Shown here one piece after another: positions 10,795-20,800 of a DNA stretch of 64,000 bases; positions within the stretch are counted from its first letter, which is position 1; each line of letters starts with the position of its first letter. Position numbers and translations under genes: made by a program. A model generated the notes under the pieces. It had not been told where the DNA came from, did not search any database, and saw only the letters and a program-made list of their open reading frames with translations. The DNA comes from Ustilago trichophora (lineage: Eukaryota; Basidiomycota; Ustilaginomycetes; Ustilaginales; Ustilaginaceae): NCBI GenBank assembly GCA_900323505.1, contig OOIN01000004.1, positions 124,001 to 188,000 on the forward strand, given 5' to 3'.

Positions 10795-11915
10795 ACCCTT
10801 GGTTGTTTCTCGTGTGTGTTTGTTGTATTTTGAGTTTCTCGCGAGTTGTGCAGCAGATGCACAGGTTGGCGGTCCAATAAAATTTGGCCCCTTGTTTTGG
10901 TTTGACAGCACATCAATAGCAGCAACAGCAACAGCAACAGCAGGCGGTTGAGATTGGCAATCCTCGAAAATCACCTGTCGATCCCTTTGCTATTCCTCAT
11001 CTGTGTATTGCTGCCCCGCGTCGCGCGTATGGATTTCCTCGCAAAACCCTTTTTTTTATTGTCCTCTCATGTCCACGCGGAAGTGCAGTCAGAGCCGGGG
11101 GATGAATCTTTCTATTTTTCCTTACTGGAACAGTCGCTTTCTCCGCTGCCGTATCGAATTCATGCTGCACCTTGAACCTTTTTTTTTTTTTCTTGCCAAA
11201 ACATCAACATGATGCTGTCAAAACATGTTGCCAAGACTGGTCGTGTCAACAAACACGGCTCTCTTGCTTGCTTGTTTGCCTGCTTTAACTCTTTCGGTTG
11301 CTTTCTCCAGAAGAAACGTGCATCTGCATCTGTACAGTAGACAACAACTATAATCCACTCAACACTTCCGTCGGGAAACAATTGCCGTGGGTTGTGCTTT
11401 TCATCGTCCGTCCGTCTTTTATCGTGTCTTGTCTGCAACAAGTCTTGACACCAATCAATACCCGAATAGCCCGCCCTCAACCGTCTCATCCTATCCATTG
11501 TGTTTTGTCCAGCTGTTCGCTTCACTCTCATGGCGCTCACGATGGATGCTTGAAGAGTTTAATTGTATCGCCACGAGTGCAGGCAGCCAATTGCACCTCC
11601 AGGCAATTCAACCTCGCTTTCGACACGCCCGGTTGCAGCCTTATCCTTTTGCGGGGTCAACTGTGTGTGCCTTGCAGCAGAAAACGAGAACGCAGACTTA
11701 AGCTTTGTGCAAAGTGATCAGTGCCAATCCACTCAACCCATCGATTTGGATTCTGGCTCAAAATCGGGCTCTTGCCGATCTATAGACCCTACCACACCAT
11801 ACAACTTGATCTCATAGAGTGAGACAACTCAGCTACCACACCCTATTGCACTCTGAATATAATGTCAGACAGGGATTTGAGCCAGAGGTGTGCATCCTGC
11901 ATAATCGAATTCGTA

Positions 11916-13754
11916 TCAACGTCTTGGACTCGTTGCAGCACCACCTCTCAATGATGGGCTCATCGATCTTGTTCCACTCATCGCCGTCGATCCGGCTGGC
12001 AAGCTACTGACTCTTCCTTTGCCTGAGCTCGACACACTCATGCCCATCGTCGTTGACCTTCTGCTGTCACCTCTACCTCCGGCAACCGAGTTGCTCCCTA
12101 CGCTGCCGCCACCACTAAACCGACTCGCTGCGCCCGTCACTAGCTCCTTGATCATCGAGTTGTACATCTCCGAGTCCGCTTGGTAGCTCTCTCGCAGCGT
12201 CAGATGATGCGTCAACAGACTTGATGTCGATGTTGTCAACGTGTTGAGCTCTCTCAAAATCGACTTGAGCGCCGGTAGCGAAAGCAGCGTAAGTTGATCT
12301 TCCGTCTTATTGACCAGCTCTTCCGCCCGTCGCAAATCCACCTGAGGCGCAGGCCCCAATCCAAGCTCTTGCATTCGACGCTCGGCAATTCGTTCACGGT
12401 TGGTGCTCGAACCTAGTGCTGGGCTTTGGCTGCCATTGCGTGGGCTATTGGATGTCGATGCCGATCGTTGCGCTGTCGCTGCTTGTCCTGACCCTGTTCC
12501 CGCAAGTTTCAGGCTCGAACTCCTCTGCAGACCATTGCCGTTCGCATCAGCTGACCCAGAGGCTCGATTGGCAGACGAGTCGTACTTGAGCTGCAGCGGT
12601 GGCAGTTGCCGTGACCCACCCGAGCCCGATGCAAACGAAGAATGAATCTCGTCCAGGTTGACCGGTACACCCATCGATATGAGGTAGTCTCGTCGAGTCT
12701 TGCTTCGAACCCAGTCGATGGGACGCACCGAGGGGAATGACGACAAATCCGCCAATAGTTGACGCGACTCTGGGCTCACCAGAACCTGCGATGGACCTTC
12801 CACCTGTCGTAGCGCAGCCGTCGTGAGATGCTGTTCTGCAGCCGTCGAAAGCGGTAGCAGTGCGCGGACCGAGTCTGCCAAGTTATTTCGAGTCGATCTT
12901 GATGTCACGTCGAGGGGCGACCACGTCCGTGTTGGTACTGGTGAGGGTGCTGGCTGAGCTGCCACCACCGGCGCTGCTTGCTCTGCGACTGCAGCAGGCT
13001 CCTCAAATCCATCATCTCCAAAATCGTCATCACCAAAGTCGGCATCGTTTTGCGTATCGCCGGTTTCGAAGTCGTCAAAGTCGCCAAAGTCATCGTGCGC
13101 CGCTCCGCCTTGATCCGTGACCCCCGACGGATCGTCAAAGTCGTCGAATCCGTCATCCTCCTGACTCGCTTCTGCGGAAGGTGCGACGGTCGCCTTTTGT
13201 GCAAACTCATCTGCGATGGTTTCGTCCTCGACTTGTTCAGCCTGATCTTGCCGTAAGTCTTGGAAGGTGTCCATGCCATCACCAAGCTCATCTCCAGCAA
13301 CAGTCTTGGGTCTTGTATCGTCAATACTTGTGCCCTTGTTCGGCTCTGTATCCTGTGGTGTCGCTGTCTCCTCCTTCAACGATGTGACCGCAGTGGCCAC
13401 GGTCTCGTCCGATGCTGGTTCTGTTGCAGATGGCTTCCGGGCCTCTTCATCGATTGATGAGACCGGCGCTTCTGCTTTTGCCAGGGTCTTGGCCTCCAAG
13501 ATCGGCGAGACATCAGCTGATGGAGGACGAGCCGGCACTTGCTTCCTTGTCTTTTCCGGACTATTGGCTCTTGATGTCGAAGCAGAGGCCACACCCCAAC
13601 CCGGGTCTTCGTCCTCGTACTCTAGTGAGAGACGCGCATCTTTCTTGATGTCTGTTGCAGTCGAACCATCATCCGGCTGCAGTGTCTTGGAGGTGATCGA
13701 TGCTGTCGATGCTGGTGCAGGGTCCTCCCACACTGCAAAAGGGTCCGAATCCAT
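11916..13754 (-). CDS. DUF5102/Laa2-like clathrin adaptor accessory protein
   Basis: 612 residues, ATG at 13754, starting MDSDPFAVWED. The first 300 residues are acidic and disordered with repeated DFGDFDDF-type and DDFGD motifs, typical of clathrin-adaptor ear-binding tails. The second half has the conserved block DWVRSKTRRDYLISMGVPV followed by NLDEI (about 345-370) and a helical segment RRAEELVNKTEDQLTLLSL (about 480-545). This arrangement matches the fungal DUF5102 family that includes yeast Laa2, which helps recruit the AP-1 accessory factor Laa1 to membranes. Family assignment rests on my memory of the conserved block, so the function is likely rather than certain. It faces the cis-prenyltransferase gene across a 424 bp divergent promoter. 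Confidence 0.8.
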   Translation of the reverse strand: MDSDPFAVWEDPAPASTASITSKTLQPDDGSTATDIKKDARLSLEYEDEDPGWGVASASTSRANSPEKTRKQVPARPPSADVSPILEAKTLAKAEAPVSSIDEEARKPSATEPASDETVATAVTSLKEETATPQDTEPNKGTSIDDTRPKTVAGDELGDGMDTFQDLRQDQAEQVEDETIADEFAQKATVAPSAEASQEDDGFDDFDDPSGVTDQGGAAHDDFGDFDDFETGDTQNDADFGDDDFGDDGFEEPAAVAEQAAPVVAAQPAPSPVPTRTWSPLDVTSRSTRNNLADSVRALLPLSTAAEQHLTTAALRQVEGPSQVLVSPESRQLLADLSSFPSVRPIDWVRSKTRRDYLISMGVPVNLDEIHSSFASGSGGSRQLPPLQLKYDSSANRASGSADANGNGLQRSSSLKLAGTGSGQAATAQRSASTSNSPRNGSQSPALGSSTNRERIAERRMQELGLGPAPQVDLRRAEELVNKTEDQLTLLSLPALKSILRELNTLTTSTSSLLTHHLTLRESYQADSEMYNSMIKELVTGAASRFSGGGSVGSNSVAGGRGDSRRSTTMGMSVSSSGKGRVSSLPAGSTAMSGTRSMSPSLRGGAATSPRR

Positions 13755-14178
13755 ACTGAAGGTGGGCGATGTCTATTCCGTCAGCTTCTCTTTGGCCCAG
13801 TGAAAGAAGGGGGTCCCTCAAGTCGAGTGTTGGCTGTTAATGGTGAGGTGCGTGTAACGGTTTAATGCGGGCAGCAATTGTGTGCGATGAAGCAGCACGA
13901 CGTCAGATGAGAAAGGCAAAGAAAGGGTCGGCTTGGCCCAACCGCGTCCTGAGAAGATGGCGATTCCAGCCTTTTGCTGCGTGGCCGAGCCAATTTGGCC
14001 CGATTCTGCCGATCTGTCTCTATCGGGCATGCAACAAGCGGAGTTCGGCTGTGCGCCTGCTTTTTGGAAGAAGCGCAACACCACCCTTTCAGACCCTGAT
14101 GTCCATTCTGCGTCAACATCATAGGTGTATCATTCTCTTCGCATAGCATTGACCACGAGTCTGATCAGTCTCTACACG

Positions 14179-15243
14179 ATGCCAGTCGCACATCCCGCAC
14201 CAAGCGCGCCTACCACCACTGCGAAACTCGACTCCACGACCCTAACAACAACTACATCCACGCCTCGCGATGAGAAGCAAAATCAACCTCAACCTCGACC
14301 CTCAGCAATGCCCACCAAAAGACAGATCCTCAAGCAAGCCGCCCTATCCCCCCTATCTCTCCTCTCCTTGCTACCAATACCCTCACCGCAGCAACTGCTC
14401 TTACACACACTCTCCCTCGGCCCCATACCACGCCACATAGCCTTTGTCATGGACGGCAACCGTCGATGGGCTCGAACGTCGCATCACACCATCCAACAAG
14501 GCCATCTTACAGGATTTGCCACGCTCAAATCCGTCCTCGAAGTATGTCTCAACCTACGTGGTCTTGACACTGTCACAGTTTACGCTTTTGCCATTGACAA
14601 CTTTGGACGAAGCCAAACCGAGGTCAATGCACTGATGGAGATCGCAAAGACGCGGTTGATAGAGTTGGCAGGTCACGGAGAGTTGATTGCTCGCTACTCT
14701 GTGCGTGTCCGTATTGCGGGTCGAAAAGAACTGTTGCCCGAAGATGTTAGGGAGGCAGTGGAGAGAGTTGAGACCATGACAAAGGACAATACAAAGGCAA
14801 CGCTCAACATCTGCATGCCGTATGCTAGTAGGGATGAAATTGCCGGAGCTGCCCGAACATGTCTCGATCGCAAGTTGAGAGAGGTAGAGAAAGCTGCCGT
14901 TACAGCAAAAACACATCAACTTGCCTCACAAAATTCCATAACCTCTACAACAGAAGAATCTTTACGTCAAATTTTGGACGAGACAGATCTTACCATCACA
15001 CCAGAAGATCTGGCAGAGAATATGCAACTGGCCCACTCTCCACCCCTCGACATCCTAGTTCGCACTTCTGGCGTTTCGAGATTGAGCGATTTCATGCTCT
15101 GGCAATGTACCCAACGTACACATATGCATTTTGTTGAAAAGTTTTGGCCTCAGTTCGGACTTCAAGATATGGTGCCCATCATTTTGGAGTGGCAGAGATA
15201 TCAATGGAGTTTGGCTTTGAGGAGGAAATGTGGTTGGGAATGA
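14179..15243 (+). CDS. RER2: cis-prenyltransferase, dehydrodolichyl diphosphate synthase (Rer2/Srt1 type)
   Basis: 354 residues from ATG 14179; the frame is open 18 codons further upstream but from a GTG. The enzyme adds isopentenyl diphosphate units in cis to farnesyl diphosphate to make the dolichol precursor needed for N-glycosylation, at the ER. Motifs: FVMDGNRRWAR with the catalytic Asp at residue 92, GHLTGF, TVYAFAIDNFGRS, KATLNICMPY, and DILVRTSGVSRLSDFMLWQ near residues 292-310. The N-terminal 80 residues are Thr/Pro-rich with a hydrophobic LLSLLPI patch that may contact the membrane. A second subunit (Nus1) normally partners this protein; it is not in the window. It converges with IMP1 (364 bp gap, nothing seen there). 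Confidence 0.95.
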   Translation: MPVAHPAPSAPTTTAKLDSTTLTTTTSTPRDEKQNQPQPRPSAMPTKRQILKQAALSPLSLLSLLPIPSPQQLLLHTLSLGPIPRHIAFVMDGNRRWARTSHHTIQQGHLTGFATLKSVLEVCLNLRGLDTVTVYAFAIDNFGRSQTEVNALMEIAKTRLIELAGHGELIARYSVRVRIAGRKELLPEDVREAVERVETMTKDNTKATLNICMPYASRDEIAGAARTCLDRKLREVEKAAVTAKTHQLASQNSITSTTEESLRQILDETDLTITPEDLAENMQLAHSPPLDILVRTSGVSRLSDFMLWQCTQRTHMHFVEKFWPQFGLQDMVPIILEWQRYQWSLALRRKCGWE

Positions 15244-15607
15244 AACATCCTTCGTCCAACAGTTGATGATGGATTTATCTGTATACTGTTGCTGATTGTC
15301 GAGGAAATCATACCCTGCCAAAATATACCCCCCTCGCATCTATCGATCGCCTCTAAGAGCACTTGTATCACTATGTTACCACTTTGTTACAATCAAGTTT
15401 CTTTGCCTTTGCACTTTGGTTTGTTCCGAATGCGATGTCCAAACGCATGGCCCAAAACACTTTTCTCAACACGTCTGCACAATCACTCTGCCCAAGATCG
15501 TGTCCAAAGGCACACACACCATCACACACACGACCCATAACAACTTGTCCAAAAGAAAGCAACTACATCAATCCATTCAAAACCATTCCTTTGTCATCTT
15601 TCGACAC
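15244..15607. other. Convergent 3' region between cis-prenyltransferase and IMP1
   Basis: 364 bp between two stop codons. No open frame with family resemblance; a CACACACC-rich patch lies near 15508-15535. Likely holds the two 3' UTRs. Confidence 0.5.
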
Positions 15608-16597
15608 TCAGTCTACAAAGCTAAGATTGTTGCTCAACCACCTCGGATTGGGCCAGACCCTCGCCAATACTTTTCCCCTGACCATGCCCAATGGTACGGG
15701 GCCATAGTGCCTTGAGTCGGTGGAGTTGGCCATGTTTTCACCTGCCAACCAAACATGTCCCAAGGGAACCGTGATGTATTGAACGTCTCCTTTGCTTCGA
15801 ACATAGGTTTGGGTGGTGAGGTCTGTTATGGCTGCGGCGTTGTGTGCTGCGGTGTCGGTTTGTGGTGTCGAGGAGGAGGAAGGGGAGGGGGAATCGGTGT
15901 CCATGCTGGAGAGGAGGTCGACTTCGCCCTTGACAGCAGTGTTGGTTGGGGTACGGGTGTTGGATTGTTGAGAGGAAGGAGATGATGCAGTGGAAATGGA
16001 GGAAGGGGCGCCAACGGAGGCTAGGAGATCTTCGTAGCTCACCATCTTGCTTTCGAGCCCATCGACGTCGCTTTTCTTTGCATCCTTCACTCGAGACTGT
16101 ACCGCCGTCCTACCCCTCCACGCACTCTCGGGAATCGGCCGCATCCTGGGATCCAACGCCACCGTATCCCCCGGTAACCCAATCACCCGCTTGCACACCG
16201 ATCGGCTTGCATCGAAAGGGCTCAGTGCCACCACCAAATCTCCTACCTTCAAACCTGTTCCCTGAGCCTGATCTGTTTTACTAAATCTTGAACCACCAAT
16301 ATCGTTACTCCTCTTTCCCTTGTGGTAATATGGATGACTTTCTCCTTCCGCTGCTTCACCTTCTGAGGGCGAGAAAGTGTCTCCGAGAGAAGAGAGAAAA
16401 CGAGCAAATGGCAAACGCAGTTGCAAAAGGAAATCCCCCTCAGGCGCCAACGTCGGCAACATACTGGCTCCGGTAGAATTGCGCACCTCGAAAACGTGCT
16501 CATTGACCAGGTGGACCGCACATGCTATTTGCAATGTTATGGCGGTCGTGTATGCTGTTTTGCGGATCCAAGGTCTGCGAAGGAGGAGTTGCGACAT
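15608..16597 (-). CDS. IMP1: Mitochondrial inner membrane protease subunit Imp1-like (S26 signal peptidase)
   Basis: 329 residues, ATG at 16597. S26-family Ser/Lys protease that removes bipartite presequences on the outer face of the mitochondrial inner membrane. Seen: an N-terminal hydrophobic segment (about 15-31), the catalytic Ser at residue 45 in GASMLPTL, the general-base Lys at 136 in CKRVIGLPGD, and the conserved end GHVWLAGENMANSTDSRHYG followed by PVPLGMVRGKVLARVWP. Family members are usually near 170-190 residues. The excess comes from two low-complexity insertions, one at about 68-112 between the Ser and Lys motifs and one of roughly 120 residues at about 150-268. Both catalytic residues are intact, so it should be active. 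Imp1 versus Imp2 is decided on overall resemblance and is less sure. Confidence 0.9.
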   Translation of the reverse strand: MSQLLLRRPWIRKTAYTTAITLQIACAVHLVNEHVFEVRNSTGASMLPTLAPEGDFLLQLRLPFARFLSSLGDTFSPSEGEAAEGESHPYYHKGKRSNDIGGSRFSKTDQAQGTGLKVGDLVVALSPFDASRSVCKRVIGLPGDTVALDPRMRPIPESAWRGRTAVQSRVKDAKKSDVDGLESKMVSYEDLLASVGAPSSISTASSPSSQQSNTRTPTNTAVKGEVDLLSSMDTDSPSPSSSSTPQTDTAAHNAAAITDLTTQTYVRSKGDVQYITVPLGHVWLAGENMANSTDSRHYGPVPLGMVRGKVLARVWPNPRWLSNNLSFVD

Positions 16598-17010
16598 GAC
16601 TACAATTGCAAAGGGTGATGCTTTGGGTCTTGACCGTGTGGATCAGGCGTGTTAAAAGCACGTTCGGGTGGCGGGACGAGAGATGTGGTGCTAATCAGAG
16701 GTGCAAAGCTGATATGGCAAGGCAATATATGGTGCTGGATGCTTGCTTTCCTTAGCGAGCCTGAGCAAAGTCCAAAGAGCAAGTCCGCGATCAACACCAG
16801 CTTTTCGCCGATCTTCCATACAAGATGAGCGAAGAGGATCTATATTCCTACGCTCGGGAGCTTCTTCCCGCCAACTGACGGTGGGTGATGATAAGTCTCA
16901 ACCTAGGAATCGCTGCACGTCCACTTCAGACGGTCGACGTTCGGAGCAAAGTAGAGTACATAAGCACCTTTGTTAGGAGATATGGCGGTAGAAATATTCG
17001 GTCTTGCCAG

Positions 17011-17075
<65 letters not shown>

Positions 17076-17809
17076 TGTGTGTTTCGTTAAGAAAAGGGTC
17101 ACGAGAAGACAAGTTGTAAAGGCTAGAGATGTGGAGAAAAGCTCGTCCCAAAAAAACGATGGCCGACTTCCGCGTGTTTCCCTCTTCCCTATGCTGACAG
17201 ATTTATTCCTTTTTCCATTCAAGACCTTCACACCTGCCAGTCAAACCGACAGCAAAGTACACTACACTTCATCAATGCAGTTGAACAACAGCTTGCAACG
17301 ATCGATGCCAACAGCATCTTGACCATCAGACCTACCTCTCAAGATCGATAAAATCCATAGAGTGAGGACGAACGAGGCACTGGAAGGAGAGGAGGTGGTG
17401 GCAATGCATATACCATCTGCTTTTTCACTCGCGACCTGGCGCTATCGCAGGTCTATCAGTCTTAAAAAGCAAATCCGACGGTCTGTGGAGCACATCTATG
17501 GATCTGGCTCGAATGTAGCGGTCTAGGCTGTTGGCTGAGAAGAGGCAATCGTTCAGCTGTGTCGGTCGACGTGGATGAGCTACCGGTTTTGGTTGGAAAG
17601 AGGAATAATCCCACCCCCACTTCTCCATCATATCACAGAGCTCTCTTCAAGACTCAACGCTCATCCCCATCACACAAAGAAGGTTTGAAGAGCGAATCAG
17701 AGATGCAATTAGCCAAGAGTATCTGGCAGCAGTTGGACGGATGATTGAGCAGAAATACAAATGTGGTTCAAAAATGGGACAATACAATGCTAAGGAAGAA
17801 GTTGACAAC
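16598..17809. other. Intergenic stretch between IMP1 promoter and RhoGEF 3' end
   Basis: 1.2 kb. The only clear structure is the GT microsatellite at 17012-17072. No gene supported on either strand. Confidence 0.5.
17012..17072. repeat. (GT)30 dinucleotide microsatellite
   Basis: About 61 nt of perfect GT alternation followed by GTTTGTGTGTG, the longest simple repeat in the window. It lies about 415 bp upstream of the IMP1 start codon and reads as CA on that gene's strand. Confidence 0.95.
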
Positions 17810-20800
17810 TCAAGCACCGGTCTTCGAAGGAAGGGGCGAGAGTCGGTTGTTTTGTAAGAACCGGAGTGGGTTGAAGCCCTTGGGAGGTCGTCGCACTCCC
17901 ATGTCACCTGCGTCGCGGTGCTGTTCAGCAATGGTGGTGAGATGGGTGTCCGATGCCCTTCTGAAGCCCTCGGAATGCTTCGGAGTCTGGCGAGTGACGG
18001 GAGCGCTACCGGTACGCAAAGGCTGAGGCGCTACATCCTTGACGACATTGAAGTCGGTACCCGAAGAAGCGGTGGTCATACTCATGAACGAAGACTGCCT
18101 CTGCAACCCCTGCGCAGGAGCAACAGCTTCAGCATTGACACGCTCTACCACATTGGCAGCCGCAGAAGCGCGAAACCAGTTCTTCGAGTAATTAAGCATG
18201 GTCCTCGACCTGCGCAAGGTATTGAAACCAGTCTTCCGTGGCGACTCGGCTCCCTCGGGAATAGCACCGGCCATCATGCCAGAAGGTGCAGACTCTGTCA
18301 GAGGCGTCGCCAGCCCACCCATCGCCAACTGCCTCTCGGACTGCACTGATCCACCAAGCGACCTGACAGCATCGCTTTGTGCCCTTTTGTGGCTGAGAGA
18401 TGCAAGCGAATTGCTTGTAAACACTCGGCGAAGGGAGCCAGTGACAGATGAAATCGAGTTGGTACGCGATCGTCCACCGGACCGTGCCTTCTGCTGCTGC
18501 TGCTGCTGCAAGTACAGCTCCTCTGCCGAAGGTCGTCGCGAGTTGCTGTCGACCACTTCACCGTGCGGCAAGCTCACTTTGCTAGCCAACGGAGAAGGAG
18601 AGGCCGAAGACAGCGCCGAGGCTGGGTCAAAATCAGCGATCGGATCGCTGTCGCCAAAGCCTGCCTGCGCTGAACGCGTTCGAGCCCTCCTACCAAAAGT
18701 CATGGTGAGCGAATCCTTCATGCCGTACAGGCTCGTGCGGGATCGGGGTGGCAGCGAAGAGACCGAGGCTCTCAAATTGGCAGTAGAGTTGCCTGCCGAG
18801 TTGCATCCAGAGATGGGAGATGAGGTGAGCGAAAGAGAGCTTGGCTCGGGTCCCGTCGAAGTTGGTCGCGAAGTCGGGCTCAGAGGGACGGATCCAGGAA
18901 CACCAAAGCTTCCAAACTCGTGCACAGGAAGATCGCGGGTAGCAGTGATGGGCGAAGTGGGCGTAGACGCAGAGCCTGCTCCCCAGATGGGGCTACCCAG
19001 CTCCGTGTTGACGCTCAATCCCGTAGGCGCAAAGATGCTCGCTGGTCGGACCCTGTTGGCCTTCTTAAGCAGAGATGACTTCCATCCCTCTCGATCGGTC
19101 AGAGAGTCGAGCTGCACTCTTGTTGAGGAACGAGAACGAGAGCTTGGCTGCACAAACGTGGCAGTGAAGACCAAGTTGTTGGGGTCCTCTGTAGCATCTG
19201 CGTTCTCGAGAAGACCAGCGCAACTTTTACGGCGCTGGATCTTGACAGTCGACGTCTCCTTGGCCGAGAGACGGCTCAGACCGAGCGAAGAGCCTACAGC
19301 AGATCCGATGCCAGATCCAGAGGCTGCATACAAGGTCGAAAGGGAACCTCCGTCTCGGGCAATGCGGGCAGAGATAACCGAGTCCGAGAGCACCATCCCG
19401 CGGTCCACAATGGCTCGTGAGTTGGGCGAAGCATGTCGCAGCAGGATCTCGGTGGGCATCCAAGGGCCCGACGACGAACGATGGCCTTTCTGGTTCGAGC
19501 TGGTTGCCTGTGCTGCTCCAGCCGCATGCATGGCCAGAAACTCCATAAGTGGATCAACAGTGCCCGCCTTGGCTGCATCAAAGTAGCCCTGGAACTCGGA
19601 GGGGCGACTTGCGTTGGGCGTGGGTGCCTCGGACGCCTCGAGCGACTCACCATCAGCAGCATCGCCAAAGTAGAGACTGCAAGGGAAGGCTGCCTCGGAG
19701 CCAGGCGGCGTGAAAGTAGCGCGCGAGATGGCAAGCGAGAGCATATCGATCCAGAGCTGCCTTTCCTTGGCATTGGAAGCAGCGAGCTCAAAATGGTGAT
19801 CCTTAACTGAGAGGCGGAACGAATGAGGAATCAGATTCCTCTCTTCCTCGACGTTGGAAAGACGCGCTGCCCAAAGCGGGAACCAGTGTCGGCACTCGTA
19901 TGTCGAGTTCTTTCGCACCTTGACCATGAGAAGGAAGCTGTGGTAGACGAAGACGCCAAAGTATTTGAAGCGTAAAGGAGCCATGAGCGGATTCAAGACC
20001 CGATGATGGTGCAAGACATCGAGAGTGCCAGACAGCTGGCAATCGCCGAGCGACCTGATGAAAGATAGCGTCATACCTTGGTTGGGCTCGATGCGGGACG
20101 AGATGAGATCGGCACGAAGCTCCGACTCGCGGCGCTTGCCTGCCTCGTCGACCTGATCAGCAACTTCTCTCATGAGCGAGATGGCAAGCGAAAGCTCCTC
20201 GACCGAGTCGCCCGTGGCCGAGCTGTGTTTCTGGAGCGTCTGGAGAACAAGCGGGTATAGACAGAGTCGTTGAATCGGCTTGATGAGAAAATCGCGGAAA
20301 AGCAGCCTAGACGAATTTTGTCGCATGGCGCTGGGACCCGAGCCAGGCGTCACCGAGGCGCTGCCAGGGTTGGAGCCGGAGCCAGCAATCAAGGTCGAGG
20401 TGGAACCCGAAGCAAGCGTAGAAGAGGTCGAGGTCATCACAGGTGTGAAGTACGACGAGGGGCTGTTGCTCCACACGCTGGGCGTGTTGGCGCCCGATGG
20501 GGGTCGCGAGCCACCCTTCTGCGCGAGTCGAGTAAGTTTAAGGATGTCGGCGCAGTGTCTCTCGAATGCATCCCAGTCGGCATGTCGCTTCTCAGCCTCG
20601 CGGATGAGTGCCAGAGCCTCGCCGTGACGGGAGCAGAAGGCCTTGTAGCTCTGAAGCGAAGGCATCATCTGGTTGAAGAGCTTGGCAGCACGCACAACAG
20701 CCTCGTCAGCCTGTGGGCTCAAGGCCTTCTCGAGCTCGGTCTTCTTGTCATCTACCTGTCGCTGCTGTCCAGGCTTCCGCAGGCCGAGATCGATGAGGAT

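Larger units (their letters stand above)
9651..11915. other. 2.3 kb gene-free stretch between two minus-strand genes
   Basis: Upstream of the RNase H-like gene and downstream of the Laa2-like gene. It holds a (GCA)11 tract at 9982-10014, a (GA)n tract near 10763-10790, a CAACAG repeat near 10919-10943, and TACAGTA elements at 10419, 10424 and 11333. Open frames here are short and compositionally repeat-driven; no gene supported. Confidence 0.5.

Noticed and set aside
15055..15111. RTSGVSRLSDF in the cis-prenyltransferase, lacking the Glu of bacterial RTGGE
   Set aside because: As far as I recall, yeast Rer2 has the same GVSRLSDF form, so this is normal for the fungal family.
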